Assembly: GCA_002102555.1 (NCBI GenBank)
Contig: MCFL01000009.1
Span: 248,001-312,000, forward strand
DNA length: 64,000 nucleotides
Direction: 5' to 3'
From: Catenaria anguillulae PL171
Taxonomy: Eukaryota > Blastocladiomycota > Blastocladiomycetes > Blastocladiales > Catenariaceae
Shown here: positions 55,589 through 64,000 of the stretch, in pieces
Layout of the letters: every line of letters begins with the position of its first letter
Position numbering within the stretch: the stretch's first letter is position 1
Notes under the pieces: generated by a model
Told to the model about the DNA's origin: nothing
What the model saw: the letters and a program-made list of their open reading frames with translations, nothing else
Database searches by the model: none
Position numbers and translations under genes: made by a program

Positions 55589-56740
55589 TTAGGCCGACCC
55601 AGCAGACACGAGAGAGAATTCGGACTCGGAGCGTGTATCTACCGCCGCTTTCTCATCTTCCGCTTGCCCCAACCCTTGCTCACACGCTGTGATTTCCACA
55701 TCCGCCGAGTCATCCTTGTGGCTGGCTGCGCGTGATTCGAAACGGCTCGGCGACGAGAGCGATGAATCAAACCCAGACGTGGATGTCGATGGCGAAACCG
55801 GCTCGCCATGCTTGTTGTCGCTCTCGCGATCCTCACTGGAGGCAACCTTCGGGACCGATACGAGCGAACCAAACTCGGACGACCGAGCGGATTCCGAAGC
55901 AGCACTCTCGGGCACCTGCACACTGCCATGCATCTTTTCGAGCTCGTTCGTGCCGTTGACATCGTCGGTGGTAGAAAACGGGTTGGGCGCGTCAGTCATG
56001 ATGGAATCGGTTGTTAAGGCCGAGGAAAAGGATTGCCGCTGCTGTTGCGCCGCCAATTCACGCAAATCAATCTGGCTCTGTCGAAGCGCCAATTGCTCAC
56101 GCTTGAGAAGAAGCGCTTGAAGTTGCCGTTCCGTAGCTTCGAGTTCGGATGCAAGAGCGAGTGCTTCTTCATGGTGGGTGTGGGTAGACGTAGTGTTGGT
56201 CGTGGGTGGCAAAGATAGTAGAGGTTTGAGTTCAATGGAACGTTCGAGGTGCGAAGCAGATGGTGCGTAAGCAGGCGGAGGCGGAGACGGGTGCTCATGG
56301 GTCGTTGGACGAGTCAAGGAGCCAAATGATGGAGACGCCTCTTGGCGTGACCCAGAGGAGATGGTGCGCGACCGTCTGCGGACCATCATGCTTCCCGTCC
56401 CAACGGAACCTGGGAACCGGTGTGCACCGGATGTGATGGTGGTTGCGACAGGTTCTTGGCGGTCGTTGCCCCGGCCGTGCCTGGACGGGCTACGTTCAGA
56501 ATCGTCGTCGTCACTTTCATCGTCATCCTTGGCACGCTTGTGAGCATCGTCGTCCTTTTTGCTGTTGGCAGAGTTGGATTGGTTGGGTTGGCCGCTACGG
56601 CGGCCTCGAGATTGGTTGCCGCCTCGGGCATACTGGTAGTGTGGCGGTGCGAGTGGAGGCTGGTCGAACTCGGAGAGATAGACAATGAAAGCAACGACGG
56701 AGAAGCCAGCGAGGGCAGCAATGACCCACGGGTTGGGCAT
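55589..56740 (-). CDS. Signal-anchored protein with coiled coil, uncharacterised
   Basis: Single exon, 383 aa. One N-terminal membrane helix (MPNPWVIAALAGFSVVAFIVYL) makes it a signal-anchor or single-pass protein. The rest is hydrophilic: an Arg/Gly stretch, an acidic run (DDDESDDDDSERS), a Pro-rich part, a coiled coil at about residues 190-235 (EEALALASELEATERQLQALLLKREQLALRQSQ), and a Ser/Glu-rich tail. Family not recognised. Confidence 0.65.
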   Translation of the reverse strand: MPNPWVIAALAGFSVVAFIVYLSEFDQPPLAPPHYQYARGGNQSRGRRSGQPNQSNSANSKKDDDAHKRAKDDDESDDDDSERSPSRHGRGNDRQEPVATTITSGAHRFPGSVGTGSMMVRRRSRTISSGSRQEASPSFGSLTRPTTHEHPSPPPPAYAPSASHLERSIELKPLLSLPPTTNTTSTHTHHEEALALASELEATERQLQALLLKREQLALRQSQIDLRELAAQQQRQSFSSALTTDSIMTDAPNPFSTTDDVNGTNELEKMHGSVQVPESAASESARSSEFGSLVSVPKVASSEDRESDNKHGEPVSPSTSTSGFDSSLSSPSRFESRAASHKDDSADVEITACEQGLGQAEDEKAAVDTRSESEFSLVSAGSA

Positions 56741-57151
56741 GTTGAAAGCAAATGAGTCAAACGTGCAACAGTGTTCGCCAAGGGTGTGATAGGAGTGATA
56801 GGCGCTGGTGGGTGCCCGTCAGACGGCGAGGAGTGGAGGGGACAAGGGAGGGGGGACGGGAGGAATCAAGGCCGCGATACGAGGAGTTGCGCAAAGTTAT
56901 TTATCGCGTGTCTCTTCATGGATTGGTGTGCGAATCCCATGTTGACTATTTCGAATTCTGCGAGTTGGATGGGCAGCCGGCCGCACGATTGTTGCATGCA
57001 AAGAGACGCGACGATGCCTGCTGCGTCTACCAACGTCGTCCTTTCCTTCCCTTCTAAAGGACGCTCCATCAAGTCGGTCCTGCAACGCCAAAGCGTCGGC
57101 CATACAGGGTGGCAAAACGGACGCAAAGAAAAGTGCAACAACTTTGAGTAA
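56741..57151. other. Intergenic region without a supported gene
   Basis: Promoter side of the signal-anchored protein gene. Open frames overlap here without family content. Confidence 0.45.
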
Positions 57152-57628
57152 ATGTTTGCGAGCACTGAACCTCACCATAAGCGATGGGTTTTCCCGCCTC
57201 CGCTACCGGTTGCAGGTCTATTGGCGCATGCAGAGTACATGGCGCCCATTCAGCCAGCCCTGGAGACACAGCTGAGCGACGTGTTTGCCCTGTGGGACAA
57301 GTCCATTGGCACAAAGGCCAACAAGGCAGACAGCAAAACGGCACAGTCGCGGCGTGAGTGGTCTTGCATGTGCGTGTGTATTTCGATGGATTGGACTGCA
57401 TATCAAGTCAGGAGCACTTCAAATCTGCTGCGGTGAGTGGAATGGCCGGGAAATCGTTTCGGGAATGTAGAAACTTGAATCACAGCCACAGCATCAACTC
57501 GAGCAGACAAGCAGAATTACTGTGCGGTCAGAGATGATGAAGGTGGTCGGTCTAAATGCCAGCCGCTTGGAATTAAAATTCTCCTCATGTCCCCATACAG
57601 AAGCACTTCTCGATTATATGACTTAGAC
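57152..57628 (+). CDS. Possible small multi-exon gene (tentative)
   Basis: The first open frame starts at 57152 (MFASTEPHHKRWVFPPPLPVAG...) and reads helical sequence (ALETQLSDVFALWDKSIG) up to a consensus GTGAGT donor near 57355. A second GTGAGT donor lies at 57433 and a CAG acceptor precedes the open frame after about 57491, which reads either HQLEQTSRITVRSEMM... to a stop at 57626-57628 or another frame. I could not make all phases agree with one model, so exon structure and even reality are uncertain. The end would overlap the convergent WW gene by a few bases. No family recognised. Confidence 0.3.
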
Positions 57629-59005
57629 ACCGGCCGTCTTGACGCGGCCAATCTTGTCGTCGCTGTGCAGGTGCATCGGCGGCGCAAATCGCTGAGGCGA
57701 TGATGGACGCGACCGGCTGCCTTTTGTCGTGTGCCGGCCGCGGACAGGGCTCGAATCTCGGCTCGCCAATGCTTGCTGCTGCTGCACATGATGAATCTGA
57801 CGCTGTGGGGATACTCTGCCAGTGACATAATGGGTTCCACTGCTCAACGACGGCACGAAGTTTCCCGCTATGAGCATTGGAAAAGTACAGCCCAGAGAAA
57901 AAAAAAACTAGAAATGGCCAGAACGCACACTTGGTGTTCGCCAGCAACTGTTTGAACGCCAATCGCTCGACTGGCCTGCCTTTGTTCAAACACGCTCCTC
58001 TCTGTACCACGGCTCCTGTTTGCCTGATGGTTCAGTTCCACGTTGTACTCGCCTTGATGCTTTTGCGGTGACAAGCACCCGCGCGTACGGATATTGTCAG
58101 GTGACACAGACCTCGACGATGCAGTCGGACTCGCCACCACAATCTCGCCCTCTTCCAATTCATCAGCGTCGTTCCGCATGCCACGACGATACTCTTCCTC
58201 AATGGCACGCACTTGGTCCATCCAATACGTCTTGATTTGGTGCTTGAGCACACCTGCAGCCGTCGGGTCGTCAATCAGGGTCAGGTTGCGCTTGTCCAAG
58301 TATTGCATTTGGCGTGCATTGGTGCGTGTCGGGTCGTGCAAGGTGAGCTTGCGTTTCGTGTGGTTGGCAAACACGGTAAGTTGGGTCGATTTGCATCCAG
58401 CAGGATTGATATTGAGTTCCTCCCAGCCATAGGGAAGGTCTCCAGGTTGACATTCGAGAACAGTCGGGTAGCGCAAGTTTTTGGTGCGTGGATCGATCCA
58501 GGTCGTTGTTTTCAAGTTATGACTAAACGGTTGACATATTGGTTGACGTACGAATCAGCCAGGAAAGGAGCTCTGAAGGGCGAGACATGGCAGACGCACT
58601 TGACAAAATAGACCTTGCCACTTGGGGAAAGAGCAGCCTCCCATCCATCTGGAAAGTCGCCCAAGTGGGACTGGTCGCCGGCATACTCTGCCCAGGCATT
58701 CCAGGTCCTTTGCTGCTCGCCTGATTCTTGAATGAACCTAGGATGGTTGGGTGGTGATGCGAGTGTGCGTGTCAACGGCTGAGGACAGTCTCAGAGACAT
58801 TGGTCACATACATGATGAATTGGTTTGCTTGAGCTTCTAGTCTTCTAATCACAGCGCAAGGAATGCATTTTTCTCCACTGATTTCTTCGACACGTCTGAA
58901 GGTGCCAACATGGGAAGAGGGAAGCGTTGAGGTGGTTTTGATGGCGATCCTCCCCTTGACACATTCCCCATCTCTTGCCTTTCCTGACTCTGTGGCATGC
59001 AACAA
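57623..59005 (-). CDS. KIBRA/WWC-like tandem WW-domain protein (5' end unresolved)
   Basis: Minus-strand exons: 57623-57802, 57931-58522, 58600-58737, and a first exon ending at 58812 (intron 58738-58811, GTATGTG donor) whose start I could not fix; its frame is open back to about 59005 but lacks a clear ATG. WW1 is FPDGWEAALSPSGKVYFV.NHNLKTTTWIDPR. WW2 is LPYGWEELN..., FANHTKRKLTLHDP, where the second Trp is Leu, as in KIBRA-type second WW domains, which also lack it. The spacer (RYPTVLECQPGDLPYGW) also recalls WWC proteins. Then a helical segment (IKTYWMDQVRAIEEEYRRGM) and a basic Ser/Gln-rich tail. The WWC family links membranes, Hippo signalling and cargo binding in animals; its role here is unknown. 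Confidence 0.7.
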
Positions 59006-59007
59006 CG

Positions 59008-60239
59008 ATGGATTCTACAGCCATGACTCCCGCGGCGCTTCGCTCCAAAATCTCGGCCGTGTATCAAGCGGCCCAGGTTGCCGGGCATGTCATTTTCGCC
59101 CCGACAACGCTCCGCACGATCCACGACCACCAGCTCGACTTGGATGTTGGTATCCTCGCTTCTCGCCTGCGCAAGCATCGGCATTGTACTGCAATAGTCA
59201 GAAGGTTGAGAAAGTATCCGTGACTCCCTACACAGTTTCATGTCCTCGTCGCCCCATCGCTCGCAAAAAAGGACAAACCCAAGCCAAGTGACAACGCACA
59301 GGTTCCAACGGATCGCAAGAAACCTAAATTTAATCCCTTCTTGCCCTACGATCGCAACCAGTATGTGGCAGACTTGTCGCCCACGCATGTGCTTCTGCTC
59401 AACAAGTTTCCCGTAATTGCCGAGCATGTGCTTGTCGTCACTAAAGGTCCGCACCTGTCCTCGCATCGAGTTATCCGCAACATTGACTGATTCGGCGCCC
59501 GCGCCGCGTTCCTGTTTGTGCAGAGTTCCTCTTGCAAGACGAGCCAATTGATGTTGCCGACTTTGATGCGCTGATCCCAGTCATGCAAGCCATGGCCGAT
59601 TCCAACCCGCTTGCGTTTTACAATTGCGGAGCCAACAGTGGATCGAGGTGTGTGACGAGACTATAGGCGTTGATTGCCGTCGACCGTGCTGAGCTGACTC
59701 GTGATTTGTAGTCAACCGCATCGACACATTCAAGTGATTCCCCAGCAACAGCCATGCCCAATTAGCAAGCTTGTTTTGCGCAATCCTGGTACGCAGACTC
59801 GATGTTATTCTGCTTGATCGAGCCATTGTTTTGCTGATGACCGACACGGATTCTGATTGTCACATTGACGTTAGGCTCAAGCAGAATCCCAGGCCTCGAC
59901 TACGTCCACCACCTGACCCCCTTTTCTTCTGGTTTCCCAACGTCCCCCACAACGCTCCACTCGGCCTATACGTCCTCGCTGGCTGCCCTGTCGCGCCTCA
60001 TGGCAACGCCTCACGACTCTCGTGAAACGCTTGCACACAATGTTCTCATCACCAGCGCCTGGATGATGGTCATTCCACGACTGCGTGAGCGGACAGTCGA
60101 CGGGTGGATGGGAGTCAATGCGGTCGGATACACTGGCAGCGTGCTTGTTACGAGCGATGAGCAGGTGCGCGAGTTGGAACAGAGGGGTGGTGTGTTGCCA
60201 GTGTTGGTTGAGTGTGGGCATCTGTGGAAGCAAGCATGA
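59008..60239 (+). CDS. Diadenosine tetraphosphate (Ap4A) phosphorylase, APA1/APA2 type
   Basis: Five exons: 59008-59145, 59236-59446, 59524-59647, 59712-59788 and 59875-60239 (915 nt, 304 aa). The enzyme splits Ap4A with phosphate into ATP and ADP; it is typical of fungi and belongs to the HIT-related fold. Motifs in order: FHVLVAPSLAKK, FLPYDRNQYVADLSPTHVLLLNKFPVIAEHVLVVTK (split donor), [25 protein letters not shown] with the catalytic HxHxQ, and a C-terminal domain LITSAWMMVIPRLRE and VNAVGYTGSVLV. All introns are phase-consistent. Exon 1 ends with a less usual GTTGGT donor, the weakest part of the model. It starts next to the divergent WW gene. Confidence 0.92.
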
Positions 60240-60440
60240 GAACGGGACCAACACAATGTTGTGCGTTTTGCAAGCGAAATTGTGTATTGGTTTGTAAATT
60301 TGAAATGTGCACACGGGGTTGCTTCGATTCAGTCTGTTGATATATACCGTCAAGCATAATACCCTAACAGAGGGCTATCGCAGAGCAGGACCAAATCGGA
60401 GAGAGAAAGGAGTAAGGCTAGGAGAAGATTCTGTAGCCAG

Positions 60441-61870
60441 TCAGACATCCACCACGCGCATTGTTTCCTCTCCTGACTTGTCGCCATCCACAATCGAGCC
60501 GCCGGCAGCGCCAATCGGCTTGAGCCGCGTCGACCTGCTCGCACTCCTGTGCCCCGCCGCGCTTGCCTGGCGCGTGGATGTAGCTGATGCCAACCTTGGC
60601 AGCTGGTGCTGCTGTTGCTGCTGCTCGGCATTTGTCCCAATCAACGGCTCAACGACCGCCCGAATATTTGGCGGCAACACTTGTCCCGCCGCAAGCAACG
60701 ACTCGCTCAACCTGACCATCTCCTGAACATACTTGCTCTTGTGATCCGAGACATTGATCAAGTAATACAGCGTCTGAAGGCGCTCGACTGTCCACGACGA
60801 CACGCGATACATGGACGACTTGCCGTCAATACGCCTCAGGAGCGTCTCGTTCTGCGCATCGATCGTGTGCAGTTGCTTGACCCGGCGCGTGTGCACGCGG
60901 TCCAACAGCGTGTCTCGCAACTGTGTTGCGCGCGGGTTGACGGCGTATTCGCGGTGTGTTGCGTCGGCAACTTGTTGGAATTTGCCGAGCAGTTGGGTGT
61001 TGCGGTGGTCAATCAGCGATTGGCGGTCTGAGTAGACTCCCGAGGTGATTCAACTTGCGGTCATCAAGTACACAGTATATCCTGATTCCACGTACCCTTT
61101 TCAATTTGCACCTTTTTCGGATTCACGGTTCTCCATTCGCCAAAACTGCCCGGGCATGAATCGTCTACAGTTGCTTGCACCTCGCGCAATGCCTTTTGGT
61201 GCAAATTGAACCGCTTCTTTTCCCAGCGTTCGGCCAAGAGTCGGTTCGCGACGGGTTGAATTGTGGGAAAGTTTTCAATGCTCATGAGGCGCTTGAGTGC
61301 ACCAGTACCACCGCCACCTCCGCTGCTGCTGCTGCTAACCGTGGCCGTTGTGGGGCGCGTACTCCCGCTCGTCTTGCCTGCCCGTTCGGGTGCGGCTGCG
61401 TTGTGTGGCGAGCTGGTATAGGCTGGCGAAGGTGAACGACGGCCGTTGGCTGCCGCGCGTTGCGGGAGTTTGCGAGGGTGGTTGGGTTGGGTATTGGTAT
61501 GATGGCGGTTGTATTGCGACTTGCCCTTGTTGCGACCGCGGCCGCTTGGATTAGACACAGGAGGAAGTGGGCCGTTGCCTTTGTGCTTTCCCAAGGACGC
61601 GAGAAGAGTCAAGGCAGGCTGTGACGTGTGGGAATTGTCGTCTTGCGGGCGTTGCGAATCACGATTGAGCGATTCGTCAGAATGTGCAGACTCGAATCCC
61701 TCCTCACTATATCCATCGGTGTTGACGTTGCCGTTGGAGCTGGGTTGACATCCAGCGCGAGTGCCTTGGTCGATGAGTGATGAGCTGGACTCGGCCGCAG
61801 GCTCAAATCCATCGTCGCTGTACCCGTCGGCGGCTGCGGCGGGATCATGCGACTGTGTAGAAGGATCCAT
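60441..61870 (-). CDS. CFAP97 (hemingway)-like flagellar protein
   Basis: Two minus-strand exons: 61096-61870 and 60441-61036 (59-bp intron, GTACGT..CGGGAG, phase 1); 456 aa. The first half is disordered with two acidic repeats (DGYSDDGFE, DGYSEEGFE). From about residue 205 the pattern fits the CFAP97 domain: FNLHQKALREVQATVDDSCP, then YSDRQSLIDHRNTQLLGKFQQV, and a final helix TRRVKQLHTIDAQNETLLRRIDGKSSMYRVSSW with YLINVS. The family is tied to motile cilia in animals (Drosophila hemingway). A zoospore flagellum role is inferred from family and from the two other flagellar genes in the window. It converges on the Ap4A phosphorylase gene with 201 bp between them. Confidence 0.72.
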
Positions 61871-62465
61871 GACAATAGCCAGATCAATCAAGGTTTTCTG
61901 CTTGCTAATGGATGGGTTGTGCGCGTCGTCGATTCAGGCGAGATTCGACGAATTGGACTCGGCTCAACAAAAAGTGTGGGTATTACTAGCTCATGACAAT
62001 CTAATGCGGGAATGCAGCAGGTTCTGCTGGCGAAGCTTGAGTCCGTGTGTGCGGAGCGAATGCGAGTGCGAAAGTGTGTTATGGGCGTGTATTCTCGCTT
62101 GATGTCCCGGCAGTCCTCCGATCCGCTGGACACAAGTCAATAGTGCGTCATTGATGCTTGTGTCGTATTTCATCCTGGATTGTCGTGCCAATTGTTCGCA
62201 TGTACACTTTGTCCGCGTTTAGTGCTGCAAAACAGTGACGTGCAGCGGCGCATGGGCTCGTGTGAAAAGTGGACGTGTTTGGGTTTTCCTGTACACACCC
62301 AGGTCCACGATTGCCAGTAAATGAAGAAGAGAATCATCCAAAAAGTATACATTGCATCACATCCACATTGTCACACTTGCACTTGAAAGAAACCGCGCCA
62401 GAGCCAGACGCAGTCGACTCACATGGACCGACGCCCATGCCTGTCAGTCACGACTCAATCAATCC
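61871..62465. other. Intergenic region without a supported gene
   Basis: Promoter side of the CFAP97-like gene and 3' side of the right-edge gene. No gene seen. Confidence 0.55.
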
Positions 62466-64000
62466 TTATCCACGCATCAAGATCTTCCCCACGGCCTTGC
62501 CGACCTCTTCTTGCACCAAACCCACCACGTCTGCAAACCTGCCCGCCCTGGCCTCAACCTCCTTCTTGGCCGCGTCAGGGTTTGGCGCGCGCCACTCTTC
62601 GGTTCCAAACCCGTGATCCCGTAACTCAATGCCCAAAAAGGTCGGCTGTGCCTTTGGCCCAACGCCCTGCGGGACCATGGTCAGGGGCCATTTTGAGTCG
62701 CCATGCCGTGTGTTGAATCGGTAGTACATGGTGACGAGCTTGAGCGAGATGGAAATGTACGATGCAGGGAGGGGCGGCAGGTTGGGGGTTGTGGGTGGGA
62801 GTGGCGACGTGGATGTTCCAGGGCGCATGAGCGAGATGACGCGCTTGTGGCGGAGGTGAAAGTGAGAAAGGTGGGTGCGGAAAATGTCGGGGAGGGGCGA
62901 CAGGCGGTGTGTGTTTTCGTCGTCGCTGGCGGTTGAGTCAGCATCGGACGTTTCCAACCCATCGTCATCGTCATCGTCATCCTCGGTGTCAGTGTTGATG
63001 ACCGTCTTTTCGTCGTCTTCTTCGGAATCATCGGCCGTGCTTGTCGTGGTCGTCGTGTTATCCGCCATGCCATCGGTATCCACCGACACCCCATCCTCGT
63101 CACCACTGTCGTATCCATTTTCGGAATAATCACGCTCGGCTTCTGGATCCGGCACCTGTGCCGCACACGCCCGCCTCAATACATCCACATTGGCATTGAC
63201 ATAGTGCTCAATCTCCTTGACCAAGAGCGCGGCCAACGGCCAGTACGGCGGGCGATCCTTTTGCCTCGCCGCCGCAAAGTACATGCGCGCCATGACGGGG
63301 ATCCGCACCGTGCGCAATCCTCTGTCGACGGCCGATGGCGGATCCACAAGCTCGACCCACGTGTGTCGACCCATGCGATGCCACCGGAACCGCAACCCGC
63401 GGTCGCACACGACAAACTTGGCTTGGGTCTCGTCGTACAAAAGCGTGAGCTTGAACTCGTACTGGGGCTTGTCGTATCCGGCAACCTTGGGCAGGTCCAT
63501 TTTCGGACGAAACTCGTCAATGATGGAGGGTGCCAGGACAAAGCGCACGGCCACTTTTTCCGACAAGCTGCGGACTTTGCTTAACCCGACTTGGCCAGTT
63601 TTGATGGCAGCAAGTGCGGGGAGTAATGCCTTGACAGGCAATGCCTCGCAAAACGAGCTCTTGATCTTGCGGTCCTTGAGCCCGGTGATCACATCGTCCA
63701 TGGTAAACAGCGTACACCCAACGGCCTCGTGTGCATGCCGCGGCAGAGCCAGCGCCAACGGGTCGCGAATGTTGATGTGCGAATACACATGAAACCCGAG
63801 CGTGGCCGTCATCTTGAACGTGCGCTCGGACCGTGAAGGATACAGCGTACACAAGTCGCGATACAGGCCACCAAACCGTTGCATAACGCGATCGGCCATG
63901 GCCGCGTCGTCGTCCAGGGGAGGATCAAACGATTGGTTGTGGCCCATGCGCTTGACGCGCTCGTTGCCAATGCGGAAGGTCATCGAGTCGAGCAGCATGC
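62466..64000 (-). CDS. Paralogue of the KH-like protein gene at 20.1 kb; cut by right window edge
   Basis: The open frame runs from the window edge to a stop at 62466, about 511 residues of C-terminal sequence. Corresponding blocks with the 20107-21910 protein: TFKMTATLGFHVYSH / YFTLTATLGAQVFGH; EKVAVRFVLA / EKVAVEFMLD; YEFKLTLLYDE / YEYKATFVYDA; RHTWVELVD / RHTWVELAN; LKLVTMYYRFN / VKQVTMWYRFN. This copy has an insertion of about 80 mainly acidic residues (TEDDDDDDDGLETSDADS and flanks) before the last block. The N-terminal KH-like part, if present, is outside the window. Function unknown. Confidence 0.75.
   Translation of the reverse strand, partial: MLLDSMTFRIGNERVKRMGHNQSFDPPLDDDAAMADRVMQRFGGLYRDLCTLYPSRSERTFKMTATLGFHVYSHINIRDPLALALPRHAHEAVGCTLFTMDDVITGLKDRKIKSSFCEALPVKALLPALAAIKTGQVGLSKVRSLSEKVAVRFVLAPSIIDEFRPKMDLPKVAGYDKPQYEFKLTLLYDETQAKFVVCDRGLRFRWHRMGRHTWVELVDPPSAVDRGLRTVRIPVMARMYFAAARQKDRPPYWPLAALLVKEIEHYVNANVDVLRRACAAQVPDPEAERDYSENGYDSGDEDGVSVDTDGMADNTTTTTSTADDSEEDDEKTVINTDTEDDDDDDDGLETSDADSTASDDENTHRLSPLPDIFRTHLSHFHLRHKRVISLMRPGTSTSPLPPTTPNLPPLPASYISISLKLVTMYYRFNTRHGDSKWPLTMVPQGVGPKAQPTFLGIELRDHGFGTEEWRAPNPDAAKKEVEARAGRFADVVGLVQEEVGKAVGKILMRG

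Noticed and set aside
1-64000. Search for transposons, rRNA genes and virus-derived genes
   Set aside because: No transposase, reverse transcriptase, integrase, capsid or polymerase motifs and no long terminal or inverted repeats were seen; the poly(A) tract alone is not enough.

Overview
The window is nuclear DNA from a zoosporic (flagellated) early-diverging fungus, most likely Chytridiomycota or Blastocladiomycota. Three observations support this. Genes are broken by short spliceosomal introns (about 50-130 bp, GT..AG, often GTACGT or GTATGT donors). The left edge carries LYS9 of the fungal alpha-aminoadipate lysine pathway. At least three genes belong to cilium/flagellum families: CFAP20/BUG22, IQCH and a CFAP97-like protein. 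Higher (Dikarya) fungi lack these. Genus cannot be named from the sequence alone.

Layout. 0-7.2 kb: LYS9 C-terminus, a CCDC97-type protein, a disordered protein with a ladder of TQT motifs and a tail anchor, and a secreted tectonin-repeat protein. 7.5-15.8 kb: the most unusual part, two tandem genes of about 1,155 and 1,075 aa. Each fuses about ten N-terminal hydrophobic segments, an NAD-epimerase-like Rossmann domain that has lost its catalytic lysine, and a Nucleotid_trans-type glycosyltransferase domain with a DxD motif. 16-22.4 kb: proline iminopeptidase, CFAP20, a KH-like protein (paralogue at the right edge) and a small one-TM protein. 22.8-26.6 kb: a mucin-like GPI protein and an F-box/ankyrin protein.

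26.9-33.8 kb holds three lipid- or methyl-transfer genes: a coclaurine-N-methyltransferase-like enzyme, a divergently transcribed cyclopropane-fatty-acid-synthase-like enzyme, and an ABHD4/5-type hydrolase. A small ANKRD39-like gene lies between the last two. 34-41 kb: an unrecognised protein, IQCH and a Pho80-type cyclin. 43-53.5 kb: a very long disordered protein, an Ariadne RBR ubiquitin ligase, tRNA-Trp(CCA), and a PB1-domain protein with a PP1-docking motif. 53.8-64 kb: a PAQR receptor, a signal-anchored coiled-coil protein, a KIBRA-like tandem-WW protein, Ap4A phosphorylase, the CFAP97-like gene, and the edge-truncated KH-like paralogue.

Exon boundaries were worked out by hand from splice sites, reading-frame phase and, for the tandem pair, comparison between copies. 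For multi-exon genes the total CDS length came out divisible by three. I saw no transposon, CRISPR array, rRNA or virus-derived gene. Family calls come from recognising motifs; no database search was run.
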